From Trichoplusia ni (Eukaryota; Arthropoda; Insecta; Lepidoptera; Noctuidae), in assembly GCF_003590095.1 (NCBI RefSeq), contig NC_039501.1, forward strand, positions 868,001 through 932,000: DNA of 64,000 nt, in the 5' to 3' direction. Below, piece by piece: positions 36,852 to 47,838 of this stretch. The notes below the pieces were generated by a model. It was not told where the DNA came from. It was given only the letters and a program-made list of their open reading frames with translations, and did not search any database. The position numbers and the translations under genes are program-made. Position 1 is the first letter of the stretch; the number at the start of each line of letters is the position of its first letter.

Positions 36852-37518
36852 AACTCTGTAGGGGGCAAAATTATTTAAAAAAAGTAAAAAAAAAACAAGT
36901 ACAGCCCACAAAAACAAAGGCTGAGGCAAAGCAAGTAGACAAAGTAAAATAGCCCAGAGCCAATACGCCTCCATTGTAATTCAGTATAATAACATTAAAA
37001 GATTTTTATTTTTATTCTCACTGTATTTATTTTTTCCACTTTTGTTCTAATGAAAAAAGGATTTTCAAAAGTAATTTTCAAAGCTTTAATGAATGAATAT
37101 TCTAATTGATCGCGCGTTTTTACTTTGTATGGAGTACAAAAAAGTATAGAGCAACTTCAGCTTACCCTTTTATTTTCGGATTAATACCTTGAACTGTCAA
37201 TTTTGATTGATAGTCTTCTAATTTAAACTTTAGACAAGTCTGTAGTTAATTTACTAATAATATCATTTCTCAATTCATCAAAAGCGTACCCTATCTTTTC
37301 ACCAAATGTAACTTCTTCGCACGTAAACGACTTGACCGATTACTATATTATTTTATGTAGTTAACCAACACCTTGAGTTCACCCATAGGCTGCCTTTATC
37401 CGGCTTAGCTAACGACAGGTTATGTCTTTCACAGCTATAAAAGCTACTTTTAAGTATAAAATAATAACATTATAATTGGTGGCAAGGTATCTTGCCAGAT
37501 AAGCAAATATATTAATAC

Positions 37519-37773
37519 ACTAGCTGTTGCCCGCGACTTCGTCCCCGTGGGTAGAAGATATAATTATGATTTATACCTGCCCTGTTTTTTTCACATTTTC
37601 CATTGTATCTTCTCTCCTATGCAGCAGCGTGATGGTTTATAGTCTAAAGCCTTCCTGGATGAATGATCTATTCAACACAGAAATATTTTTTCAATTTGCA
37701 CCAGTAGTTCCTGAGATTAGCGCGTTCAAACAAACAAACTCTTCAGCTTTATATACTAGTATAGATATAGATA
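37519..37773. mobile_element. CAGCTAGT-family fragment, copy 6
   Basis: Very like copy 2: ACTAGCTGTTGCCCGCGACT, CCCCGTGGGTAGAAGATA, ending CTTCAGCTTTATATACTAG and a TATAGATATAG tail. The 113-codon open frame starting here is not a gene. Confidence 0.7.
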
Positions 37774-38015
37774 TTTCTTTATCTGTCACACTTTATACAA
37801 AGCCTAGAAAATTAATCTATTTATTACTGAGAGGAAGGTCAGTAGACAGACCAACTACCGTTCAGTAAATAGCTGTACCTCTACCAGACCTCAATTACAC
37901 AGGACCCTATCCATGTCTACTCGAAATAGCCCATTGGTAAATACAGTCGATCAATATGCACACTCTGTATATACAAGATGTCTTTACACGACAATTACAG
38001 TCACGTACGCTAAAC

Positions 38016-38033
38016 CTGTTTACATGTAAACAG
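38016..38033. promoter_or_regulatory. 18-bp palindrome with two forkhead cores
   Basis: CTGTTTACATGTAAACAG is self-complementary and holds TGTTTAC and GTAAACA, two inverted forkhead (RYAAAYA) cores 2 bases apart. It sits just outside the mariner-like left end at 38035. Only the motif is seen. Confidence 0.3.
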
Positions 38034-38034
38034 A

Positions 38035-38571
38035 TACAGGGTGTTACATAAATACGTGGTCATATTTTAATGATGCGCATTGAAATAAATTTTCTTTTAG
38101 GAACATGTAGAGAATTCCCGGAAAAAATACCCTTGGAATAAGTTATTTTTACCTGGTTTTATTTTTAGTTATTATTATGAACATCGGTAGCGAGACCGAA
38201 TGCTAATGTTGTTGTACCCGTATTTTTCAAATGTCCGTTGTCTTTGCTAAGGAGGATTCATATGACTGGCCTGTTGGTCAAGTGGTTAGTGAACCTGACT
38301 GCTATGGTGGAGGTCGTGGGTTCGATTCCCACTTAAGACTAATGTTTGTGTAATGAGCACAATCATTAGTTCTGAATATGTTTGTATTTTATCTATAATA
38401 CGTATGTATTTAGGAGTATATAAGTATGTGTAATATATATTATCAGCTGTCTAATACTCATTATACATGACTTGCTTAGTTTGACAATAGATGGCGTTGT
38501 GTGAAAGTTGGGCGTTGACAGACAAAAGCAGTATTCAAATAAATATGACCATACATTTAAAACAGCCTGTA
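38035..38571. mobile_element. Mariner-like short element with TA flanks
   Basis: Left end TACAGGGTGTTACATAAAT then GTGGTCATATTT. Right end, opposite strand, TACAGGCTGTTTTAAAT then ATGGTCATATTT. Imperfect inverted termini of about 35 bases bounded by TA are typical of Tc1/mariner-type elements. There is no transposase frame; a tRNA-headed SINE occupies the right half. Confidence 0.6.
38264..38520 (+). mobile_element. tRNA-derived SINE (possibly HaSE2-like)
   Basis: A box TGGTCAAGTGG (38275-38285), B box GGTTCGATTCC (38319-38329), then a T-rich body and an end ATAGATGGCGTTGTGTGAAA. Relatives are at 48914-49130 and, inverted, 48292-48371. It lies inside mariner-like termini; HaSE2 of Helicoverpa is reported to have a mariner-related 3-prime region, which fits, but identity is not proven. 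Confidence 0.7.
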
Positions 38572-39338
38572 TATAATTACGTTCATTTGAACCCCGCTGT
38601 ATAATTCCTTGTAATTTCCCAACATCGTAAATGCTTTAGGAAACCACCAATGTACTTTATAATTACAATCTCGTCGGGACAATTTATACGAATTATAATA
38701 AAAGTTTTACACGCCGACACGTATCAAGTTTTTAAAGCGTAACATTGCCTTTGGACGGCCGTGTATCACACCGAAACGTAACAATGAACATTAAAGATGA
38801 AATTGATGTAATGTTTTTATTTCAAGATGGTCTTTTTCAGGCTTTTTGACAGTTCTAAAACATTTTATGATACTCGATGGCATTTACATTTTTAGATCCC
38901 GTCTTTGTTGAAATATTTACCCATGTATATGTTTTAAGATGAAGATTATTATGAGTGTCCTAAAAAGAACACCTGTTTAAAAAGTTTTGTTGTTTTTATA
39001 TTATTTAAAATTAATGACTTTTGCAATAATTGCAATTGTTTTAGTAATAAGTACCTTTAAAATCGATGTTTTACCGCAAATCGGTTTATGCTGCTTTAGG
39101 CGTTTGTGGTTTTTCGATAAATATTTAATTTTGTATGACGTTTATGTATGCTACGATTATCAAAACAATTTTATACAATTTATAATGAAATCGTGGTTTG
39201 TAATTAGTGAAACTACATTCAATTGTTTTCCTGCATATTTTTTGGTTGGGCAGGCATAGTCAAAATCATTCAGAACATTCATTACTCTATAATCATAGCT
39301 ATAAACGAAACTGCGAAGTCAAAATGTAATTATATAAT

Positions 39339-39554
39339 ACTAGCTTTTCGCCCGCGGCTTCGCCCGCGTTGAGGTCGGTTATATCACGTTTCCAAGAGAA
39401 CTCTTCAAAAGTCCGGGATCAAAATTATCCTATGTTCTTTCTCAAGGTCAACTCTATCTCTGTACCAAATTTCATTAAAATTAGATCAGTGGTTTAGACG
39501 TGAGAGCGTACAGACAGACAGACAGAGTTACTTTCCCATTTATAATATAAGTAG
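39339..39554. mobile_element. RTE-like retroelement fragment (ACTAGCTTTTCGCCCGCGG)
   Basis: Starts ACTAGCTTTTCGCCCGCGGC, holds CCTATGTTCTTTCTCAAGG and ACCAAATTTCATTAAAATTA, ends with CAGACAGACAGACAG and CATTTATAATATAAGTA. This form is widespread in Lepidoptera as a terminal piece of RTE-type LINEs. A SINE relic follows 13 bases later. Confidence 0.6.
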
Positions 39555-39567
39555 GGATTCAATACAC

Positions 39568-39695
39568 GGATATCCATGGATAGCCAAGTGGTTCACCTTT
39601 CAGTGTGATCCACGAATGATTGTCCCGGGTCTGGGTGTCTTTGTGCATGTGACTTGAATATTTGTAAAAGCTGCATACCATTAGGTAAAACAAAT
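39568..39695 (+). mobile_element. tRNA-derived SINE (HaSE1-like), internally deleted
   Basis: Keeps ATGGATAGCCAAGTGGTTCA (A-box region) and GGGTCTGGGTGTCTTTGTGC but lacks the B-box region in between. Confidence 0.6.
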
Positions 39696-40770
39696 AATTA
39701 AATCAAACTATCACACTCCCTAAATTCCACCGAACATTCACAAGTAACACATCAACATTGAATCTTAATTAAAATTACAGTACGGTGTGACAGGGGCTCT
39801 CGAGTAACAAATTCGTCGTTTCTCGCTACAATGCACGCTTAATTACAAACTCTAGAGTTGACACGCGTATTACTTGCGTACTGGTGGGGCGTAGTCGTAC
39901 TACGCGAGATTTGCCATTCAAACAGGGTTATGTATTGGGAAAGTTTAACTGAATTAAAACGATGCTACGTATTGTTTGGTTACGTTTTGTTGTGAGGTTC
40001 GAATAAAATAGATTTTTGTGTGTCGTGATTTTTGTATGCGGAAAATGTGTTTTTTCTTGTTTTGGCTCGATATACGTTATTCAAGTGGTGTCTATCGATG
40101 TTACTGGTAGGGTTATTTTTAAATTTGTACTAAGCTCTTTGCATAGTGCAACGTTGATTTTAGTTACCTACTGAAATACCGCGATACATAATCAGAGCTC
40201 CGTATGCAGGCACGATAGACACAAGACAACGTTTCAGACTTGCTTTGCTTTTCTTTATATGTCGCTTATGACAGTGTCTGGTTTATAAAACAGAGCGGTT
40301 TTAATTTTGTTACGACATCTCTTCTCTGGGTAGTTAGACAAGAAAGTCTCCCACCACCAAAATATGACCTTAACAACGGTTGCTTAAAGTTTTAGTTCAG
40401 TTATAGCGTTTCTTATAGTCTAGTCTATCTATCTCGGTTCATGACATAAAGATTGATGACGGACATATTGACAGACAGACAGACAAAAAAGCAACCGTAA
40501 AAAGGGACGTGTTAGCATGATGAAATACCATACTAACAGAATAAAATTATGATTGCATTTCAGTATCTCTAAAAATAATTTCAGATATAAAACGAATTCG
40601 TAAATTCTAATCAAGCCTCAAAACCTGAGATTTTTTATTCAAGTCTAACAGCATATTGTAATAAATCATAAAAAAATATATTTCGACTAATGAACAAAGC
40701 TTTTAATAAATCTAGGTCGGACTAGGCAACCCTGCCCTGAACTTAATTATTCGCCTACTAGCGAATGGAT

Positions 40771-40818
40771 GTAAAGGGGGTGAGGAAAGTGGGTATGGGG
40801 GAGGGGGGAGGGAGGAGT
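40771..40818 (+). other. G-rich tract with G-quadruplex motif
   Basis: G-runs of 3, 5, 6 and 3 lie at 40791-40812 with loops of only TAT, A and A, plus a flanking run of 5 at 40776. This meets the usual four-run definition of a parallel quadruplex, on the coding strand of the intron. Confidence 0.55.
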
Positions 40819-41573
40819 GGTTAAACACAGAATCCAAGTCGCCATCTATTAGATAGTTTATTTATTAAGACATTGTACTGCATGTTGTTGTTGTAAAACG
40901 CACGATATGTTTGAACTAACTTTCAAGTCAAGCATCCCTGATTGAGGTTTGCTTTTGGATTGGTGGCAGTTTAGTTTTTATGTTAATTATGGGTTGCTTC
41001 AAAAGCACGTTGAGTTTTAGTCTTGGCGTTAATTATTTTGAGGGCTAAAACCAGTTAAATATGAAGAAAAAAATGAATAATTATGATAGCCCATAAATGC
41101 CCTCCTGCTTGCCAAAAATTTAGTCTAGAAATCATCATCATCATCATGATCTTCAGTCAAACCTAATGCAGCATACGACCAATTCCTTAAAAAAAACGTA
41201 AGATATGAATGCATTAAAGATACAAAAGAACTTACTTAAGAATGATGAATATACATTGGCCATAACCGTTCTAATCTATAACATAAAAAACTCACTCGAA
41301 ATCTCAAAAGGTATAGAGGCATACCATCATATCGTAATACCCAATGGGTCATATCGTATGAGCTGACCCTCCAATCGAGTGCGCATATAAAACAATCCAG
41401 CCTTGAATATGGAGGGTCCCGTGATAAAAATATATCGCCTTTTACCCCTAAGGGTATGCCGTGATAGTTAAGTTGTTCGATTTCTAAGAAAAAGGCAGTT
41501 TTACAGTCGTAAAAGTAAGGAGCAGTAAGGAGTTTTGTACACGAACGACTGTGAACAGCCGAAGATAGTTCTC

Positions 41574-41620
41574 GATGGCGTGCAATTGGGGAGGTCTATG
41601 TCCAGCAGTGGACGAATATG

Positions 41621-41654
<34 letters not shown>
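41574..41654 (+). mobile_element. LINE-type 3-prime end with (GAT)n microsatellite
   Basis: GATGGCGTGCAATTGGGGAG, CCAGCAGTGGACGAATATGG, then about eleven GAT units to 41654. A SINE relic follows directly. Minus-strand open frames with polyserine or polyisoleucine here only read the GAT tract. Confidence 0.6.
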
Positions 41655-41655
<1 letters not shown>

Positions 41656-41812
41656 GCATGGCTAGAACAGTGGTTGAGGTCACAAGTACGTAGGACATGC
41701 GTTTGTGTGATACACGAATGCTTGCCCTGAGTCTGGGAGTCTTTGTGACTGTGACTTGAATGTTTGTGAAACCGATCGCGATACAAGGTAATTAATTAGT
41801 GAGGGAGTCGTT
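41656..41812 (+). mobile_element. Diverged tRNA-SINE (HaSE1-like)
   Basis: CATGGCTAGAACAGTGGTTG and GAGGTCAC keep the A-box side; the B-box side is deleted; the body has CACGAATGCTTGCCCTGAG and GTGACTTGAATGTTTGTG, ending in a T-run. Confidence 0.55.
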
Positions 41813-43076
41813 TTTTTTTAAATACAGGATCTTAAATCTTAATATCCCGATTCTTACTTAAAGTTGAAACTGTCAATCAAAATTTGGATAAGACAAAACT
41901 ATTGCGCAAAGTTCCAAATAAATGACATTAAACTTTAAGGCAAATAAATATCTAAAAAGCTTTTTTTTGGAAAGAACAAAAGCGACAACAACAATCCAAT
42001 TTTAAATCCGCAAAAAAACCTGCTTTCAGCCTTTCAAGATTAATCTTTAAAATCATAAAGAAATTCACGCAAAAAGCCTTCATAAGGAATATTATATCAT
42101 ACGCAATATTTGTTTTTTACAACTCAATAATATCACTTTTCCCCACGACAGTACAACCCTTTTGTTTTAAAAATCCTTTTACGTTAAAAAGATGTTTCGA
42201 ATAATTCAAAGGCTGAAAAAAATCTCATAAAGATTTTTCACCACAAAGGAACACTTTTCCACGCGACTGTACGGGAAAATTGCCTCCGACTTGAGTTCAT
42301 TAACCCCAAAAGTGGGGTTCCGTAACGTTATTAATAAGGGATCCTTAGGAAAAATATTAAAATGCTCCGTATTTTGTTCGCTGTCATTCGTTTTGAAGAT
42401 GTACTGTTTATCATTTGGACTTCTCGACTCGAAATGTTTTGATTTTGATAAATTAGTTTCTGAGTGAGTGTTTAGAGGCCGTCTTTTATTTAATGAACTC
42501 ATTACTCTTCTGCGAAACTGCGTTTGTATAATTAAGAAAATTTTAGGAGAATTTCTTGTTTGTTATAATGGTAGTTGGTAGTCCAATTTCCTTTTGCGTT
42601 TTAACATAATATTGACGAACAAATTTCTTATAGCTTAGTATGCGGCGCTTTTGTGTATGTAGCTAATCTATTTCCAAAACGATTTCGTTTTTCTTATCTA
42701 TATTTGAAAAACAGATGACACAATCATATAGGAGGACTATAGAAATTTATTGACCATAATGAGTTTCAAGAAAGACCTCCTTATCCGAACACAGAGTATG
42801 TTAAGACACGACCAGTATCTTTAACAATAAGTGTCATACCTACATAGAAAGACGTTATAGACATGTTCATATACCGTACACGGTAATAAGTTTGTTCCTG
42901 AAATGAAATTGGCAGTCACTTCATGTGAAATATTAATAATAGTGAAGTACGTGTGAGATTGAAGGCCGTGTTAATTAAGGAATCGTACGAATATGTAACA
43001 TAACAGAAACTTGTGGTATGTAACGTTACGGGGCAGCTGTGATTGTATTTGTACTAGTACAAATTGATAATCTTCT

Positions 43077-43343
43077 TCTAATATATAAAATTCCCGTGTC
43101 ACGATGTTAGTTACGGTACTCCTCCGAAATGGTTCGAGCGATTTTTATGAAATTTTGTTTACATATTTTGTAGGTCTGAGAATAGAAAAACATCTATTTT
43201 CAACCCCTAAGTGATAAGGGTTGCTCACATTTTTTTTTTCGACAAAATTTTTTGTTTTTATTTTTTTATGATGTGGCATTTAAAAATAAATACAACTAGA
43301 AATAATTTATTAGGCAAAACAACGTTTGCTGGGTCAGCTAGTA
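43077..43343. mobile_element. CCAGCAAACG-family fragment (inverted)
   Basis: Begins TAATATATAAAATTCCCGTG, contains AACCCCTAAGTGATAAGGG and ends CAACGTTTGCTGGGTCAGC then TAGT. Nearly complete. Confidence 0.65.
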
Positions 43344-43406
43344 AGAATTGTATTAAAAACAAAGGCATACAACCGTACTACATAAAAAAGGTCAGCTATT
43401 TCACGT

Positions 43407-43633
43407 GACTGCACGGATAGCCGAGTGGTTGAGGTCACCACGCCAAAACCACTGCACGCGTCGTGTCGCGGGTTCGATCCCCGCGTAGGACAAGTATTTG
43501 TGTGATCCACAAATGCTTGTTCTGAGTCTGGGTGTCTTTGTGCATGTGATTTGTATGTTTGTAAAACCCCCCGCGATACAAGGATTAAATTCCTTAGTGC
43601 GGCAGTCGTTTAAAAAAAAAAAAAAAGAAAAAT
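43407..43633 (+). mobile_element. tRNA-derived SINE (HaSE1-like), intact head
   Basis: The best copy of this family. The A box TAGCCGAGTGG is at 43418-43428 and the B box GGTTCGATCC at 43471-43480 is intact. The body carries TGTTCTGAGTCTGGGTGTCT and the copy ends in an A-rich run. An unusually intact pol III promoter suggests a fairly recent insertion. Relatives are listed at 8258, 19221, 32118, 39568, 41656, 45034 and 49555. Confidence 0.8.
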
Positions 43634-43745
43634 ATATCATCATAATCGATTCATCCAGTCCGAAGTTACAAGTCCAGAAGAAAAATACTGACGAGTTGAG
43701 AACGTCCCCCTTTTAGAAGTCGGTTAAAAAACAAAAGGGGTATAT

Positions 43746-43795
43746 TTAAAAGATGCAACGGTTTTACTCACGTGTAGTCGTCGGGATTTTACCGT
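43746..43795. mobile_element. Scrap of the fold-back MITE arm
   Basis: AGATGCAACGGTTTTACTCA then CGTGTAGTCGTCGGG resembles the outer arm at 23908-23945 with several differences. Confidence 0.35.
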
Positions 43796-44744
43796 TCGAT
43801 AAGGTATGGATATAAAGTCACATTTGTCATTATAGGGGGTGGTCTCAGGAACTACTAAGCTGATTTCGTTAACTGTTTTAACATTGGAAAGACACTTATT
43901 TCTGGGCGTTAAATACAGATCTGGTGAAGTTACATATCTAGCTTAATAATACCGCTCAAAGGAGTGAGAATGGGTTAGCTGGGTTTTCCATTAGATTCTT
44001 AGATTCTTACATTTACAAAAACCATTATGTAAGTGGCTCCTTATTATAATTAATCTTTTCAATGATCTGTACTCTGTGTTATAACCTTTTTGAGTATATA
44101 TTTTTCATTTTAAAACACTTCATTTATCTATCCGATAAAATGATCTATAGAAACTTTCCATTGTTTTTCCTTGATCTATTTATGGCGAAAATTTGCCTTT
44201 AGAACATAGTTTGACGAAATTTATAGAGTATCATGTTTTACCTTTTCGTGAAAGGCCATTATGTGATATTGTTTTCATGAGACAATGGTATCAAATAACT
44301 GATGGGTATAACCATATCTATTGCTATGAGAGAATTTCCTATGAAACGTCGAGTGGCAGTTATTCAATACTTTAGGGTGTAGCATAAGGTGTGAATGAAA
44401 CAAGGGATGTATTTCGAGAAAACTTACCTGCTTTCTAATTGTTTTGGTATCTGCTGAAATTGAGTCAGTAGCTTTTATTTTGATAGTTCGTCTGACTGTC
44501 ACCAAGCTATATCAGATGAACTGAAATAAATAGGTAGATTAATTCTTCACATGTTTCTGTTGCCTTTAGTACACTAAATATAAAAATAGAGGTTTAACTA
44601 CGGAGGATACGTTCATAAGTAAATGTGATGGAAGACCAATGTTTTTTTCAGAAAATTTGTTGTTTATTCGCACCTTACTCTTAGTAACGTAGCTCTCGTA
44701 GTAGTAGAAGTATCTCCTAGTAACTTAGTAACTTTTGTCAACAG

Positions 44745-44898
44745 ATCCACCAGGAGCACCCTACATCGAGGGTTACGCTGAAGGGGAGACAGTACGCCGC
44801 GGACAGAGCTTGGAGCTGGTCTGCAGGAGTCGCGGTGGAAACCCACCAGCTCAGCTCATCTGGTACAAGAATGGGGAGCAAATTAGAATGGCTTATCG
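44745..44898 (+). CDS. Exon D, nephrin-family adhesion receptor (start of next Ig domain)
   Basis: A 154-base exon after TTGTCAACAG; the donor TATCG/GTAAGT begins at 44899. Two first bases complete the Tyr codon opened by exon C; it ends in phase 2 and needs a further exon. The peptide begins YPPGAPYIEGYAEGETVRRG, then GQSLELVCRSRGGNPPAQL with the B-strand cysteine, then IWYKNGEQIRMAYR with the C-strand tryptophan. The order PPGxPxI, GQSLELxC, RGGNP, W-KNG is also the order in the third Ig domain of vertebrate nephrin, and is the main reason for the family call. The second half of the domain was not found before 64000. Other insect nephrin-like or SYG-2-like paralogues remain possible. Confidence 0.9.
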
Positions 44899-45033
44899 GT
44901 AAGTCTTTTACACAGGTATATTTGGTGATAGAAACAAAGCTTAAAATATTATGGTGAGGTAAAACTACAAGCTAGCTCCCGAAGCAAGATTTTTGCAGTT
45001 GAGGAAGCAAACATTACAATACACGGCGTTACG

Positions 45034-45178
45034 CGGCGTTTATTTGCCATACTGCGTGGTGTCCCCACTGTCGTGCTTCGATCCTCGCGTAGGACAAGAA
45101 TTTGTGTGATCCTGAGTATCTGGTGCATGTCATTTATTTACATTTTTGTGAAAGAGCCGCGATACTAGAATAAATCTC
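45034..45178 (+). mobile_element. Degraded tRNA-SINE (HaSE1-like)
   Basis: GTGCTTCGATCCTCGCGTAG is the B-box region, followed by GACAAGAATTTGTGTGATCC and a reduced body; the A box is gone. Confidence 0.5.
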
Positions 45179-45505
45179 CTCTATGTAATTAATAATTTTT
45201 TGTAATGTCGTGGAAAAGTGACGTCAATTCCGTGTTCGCATAAATTTTGCATACGCATATAAGTAGCTAGTAGACCAAGGCTGTATACCATTGACTACTT
45301 TATGAAGTTACTGCCTCCAACTCGGAATACAGCAAGGTTAATGAAATAACCCCAGTACTGAACTGCATGGGATGTTGGACGTCAAATGCGAGTTGTAGGG
45401 AGCTTGTAACTTATGAACAAAGGCCCTATTAGGTTCTGCATATGAAGGCATGTGTTTGAAATTGTTCACGTAACATGTATTTACATGGAGTGACTGACTG
45501 TTTTT

Positions 45506-45655
45506 AGTATTCCGTAACCGAAAGGGTAAAAAGAACTCTGTTAATAAAGGTTCCGCTTATCTTCCCGGCTTGTGATTCTGCTGGATCATGAAACATTGGG
45601 TTAAGCAATAGTTGTTTCGGTCATAAATTTGATAGGTGTTCATTATTTTTCAATA
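45506..45655 (+). repeat. AGGGTTCCGTA repeat with 5S-like module, shortened
   Basis: AGTATTCCGTAACCGAAAGG, GGATCATGAAACATTGGG, then GGTTAAGCAATAGTTG and GATAGGTGTTCATT, colinear with 26764-27044. Confidence 0.45.
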
Positions 45656-46213
45656 TTATTGACAGCTGTGAAAATTTTTGTGTTATTTAATTACATTTCG
45701 CTTTTAAGGGGTTCGTTTGATCCCAAAGTAAGATTTGCAGTGGTTATTAGGTATTGAATCATCTTAAATAATCACATAAGCTGGTTATTTTCTTCTCTTG
45801 AAAGAGGCTTTTCCCCAGATTGGGCCATATAGCTTATTCTGTTTAGAACATTACAAACTGAAACACTTTTTTTAATCCTCTTTATTTTCTCAAAAAAAAA
45901 ATTGTTGCCGTGATCTCTTACACGTATCCATCCACACGTATGACATATCTTCCTCAAAAGTCTCTTAAGTTTATCAAACCGCAATATCAATACCACAAAA
46001 TAACGAAAAAACTATCATTACGTTATTCTTAAAATCTGCTGAGTAAACCGTTTAAAGATTGTCGATATAAAGTGAAGTATACAATACGAAGGCAGACTCA
46101 GCTTTTTGCGTATAAAAAATACTCCCCCCTACCCGTTACCCCTCTTTTGGGGGGTCGTATTAAGCTGGCAACAGATAGGGCGTATGTCTCCATGATTTAT
46201 GTAAGCTGATGTT

Positions 46214-46571
46214 TAGTGATGGGTGAACAGTGTCGATGTTTTTTTGGTTTCTTATGTAATTTTTATCGATAGATATTTTTTGGTGAAGATGGAGTTTTTT
46301 TTTTAGTTTACAATTGGTGGGTGTTGTCTGTGTTTTATAGTCTATAAATACTTTGAAAGCTTAGATGAAAAGCAAAAATAAACTACAAATTTCAAAACAA
46401 AATAGTTCCTTTTTATAAACGCTAAATGTTGTTTTCTTAGTTCTGTATACATCACGTAGTACCCAAAAAATGTTGTTTAGGATCCCCTTATTGGTAAAAC
46501 AGTACGGTACAATAAAAGTAACATCTATCGATAAAAAGTATCGACAACCCCGCAGTAAACATCCGTCACTA
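46214..46571. mobile_element. Short element with ATCGATAGAT inverted ends (MITE-like)
   Basis: Left end TAGTGATGGGTG, AGTGTCGATG, TTTTTATCGATAGAT. The right end read inverted is TAGTGACGGATG, TTGTCGATAC, TTTTTATCGATAGATG. The arms stay similar over about 50 bases and enclose about 260 bases without a gene. This is the clearest member of the family. No target duplication was seen. Confidence 0.55.
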
Positions 46572-46640
46572 ATAAAATTGTATTAAGACGTGCCTACAGG
46601 CTACGGAAACTGATTTATGAGTTTCACTAACTGCACTCTC

Positions 46641-46680
46641 TAGTGATGTCCTACATATCGATAAAAACATAAATAAAGCG
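46641..46680 (+). repeat. Solo ATCGATA-type element end
   Basis: TAGTGATGTCC then ACATATCGATAAAAACAT. A possible partner, TAGTGCTGGG with ATTATCGATAAAAAGCG inverted, lies near 48566-48606, which would make a 2-kb element; this is speculative. Confidence 0.3.
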
Positions 46681-47619
46681 ACTTTATTCCCTCGAGAAAT
46701 TTGAATTTCATTCCGATTGTGAACAGTTCTTATATTTATTTGTGGAATCGGATGTTTGAGGTTTAATATCGATAACGTCTTGACAATTTCATCGATGTTT
46801 TTGCTCAACAACTGAACTATTGACCTCGATATTTAGCAATATAAATAGAAATGTTTGCGGAAGATAATTGGGTTTGTATTGTAACGGGTTCGGATAATGA
46901 GATAGTATAAGTAATAAAGTAAATACTCATTAATAATAGTGAAATTGAATTGAATTCAATAGGATTTGACTGAATTATTTGGTGTCGTATTGACTAATAT
47001 GGGAGCTTCAATTGAAATCCAATTGTTTTCGATTCGATGTAACTCAATGTAACGTATTGTTTGGATCTAATTTGGGATTTGTTGATAAAATCTATTGGAT
47101 TCGGAATTTAGTATTTTAGTATCGTATTTTTTTTCACAATAAATTATTTTTATTTGTTGAAGAAAATGATTGAGGATTTTTGTTCGCGATTTTTCTTTGA
47201 AAAATACCATAATAGGGTGTATAATCCTAACAACAGTTGCTTGTGCATGTTAATAAATTTCTTAGTAAGTGCTTAAGAAAGTCAATGAAAACCTTTTCGT
47301 ATTTTATTAAAAAGTTCTTTAATAATTCTGACCTCCTTGCTCATAGTTGCTATAACTTCTATCTGTTTGTTTGTCTTCGAATAATTCCGAGATTCCTTTT
47401 GTTGTTATGTTTTCATTGTTGGATGTGGAAATGAATAAATTATATTAATTATTCTGAATACTTGACAGCTGGAGAGGCGTGGAATGTCAATTAGCGCTTA
47501 CTTCACTGACTTCACTTTAATTGATAAAAGTCTTAAGGAATAGTTAAATAAGAAATATATATTTCACTCTTACTAGAATCTTTTTCATTTTTAGAGTTCT
47601 GCATATGAAAATTTAATAA

Positions 47620-47838
47620 AGAACCTCATTTACTAAGACTGTCTGTCTGCCAAAAGGCTGTATCATTGAAACCGTTGCAAATAGACAGTTGAAAGTCTTT
47701 TACCGCCGTAACAAGTAAAAACCGAAAACCAGTTTAAGCAAAGTTATTACTGCCTGGAATTTGATAGATGACTATTTAGCCTATTTCTGTGGAACCTTCA
47801 GTATCGCGAGTACAACTCACACTTAAGCGGTTTTTACT
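47620..47838 (+). repeat. Diverged AGGGTTCCGTA-family copy
   Basis: ACTAAGACTGTCTGTCTGCC, AAAAGGCTGTATCATTGAA and the 3-prime end GGAACCTTCAGTATCGCGAG then TACAACTCACAC are in family order; the 5S-like part is not recognisable. Confidence 0.45.

Larger units (their letters stand above)
30779..44744 (+). other. Intron C-D, 14.0 kb
   Basis: GTAAGT donor and TTGTCAACAG acceptor. Carries CAGCTAGT-family fragments, SINEs, a mariner-like short element, a forkhead-type palindrome, a G-quadruplex motif and simple repeats, each listed separately. Stretches 30800-31500, 32320-33120, 33250-35540, 36850-37510, 38580-39330, 39700-40760, 41820-43070 and 43800-44740 hold no recognised repeat apart from isolated motifs. 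Confidence 0.8.

Noticed and set aside
37527..37868. 113-codon + frame
   Set aside because: Lies largely within a CAGCTAGT-family repeat; no protein motif.
38264..38340. A functional tRNA gene (also considered at 20497, 43407, 48914 and 59473)
   Set aside because: A and B boxes are present but the acceptor-stem halves do not pair and a SINE body follows; these are SINE heads.
41618..41654. CRISPR-like or satellite array
   Set aside because: A simple GAT trinucleotide tract without spacers, the usual tail of LINE-type ends in this genome.
41484..41786. Minus-strand frames with polyisoleucine or polyserine
   Set aside because: They read through the (GAT)n microsatellite and the adjoining SINE.
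43401..43643. Minus-strand open frames over HaSE1-like SINEs (also 49317-49786)
   Set aside because: Antisense of pol III SINEs; such frames commonly appear as spurious hypothetical proteins.
46118..46171. Hairpin between C-run and G-run (ACTCCCCCC / GGGGGGTCGT)
   Set aside because: The arms match imperfectly beyond the homopolymer, so a simple low-complexity explanation is enough.
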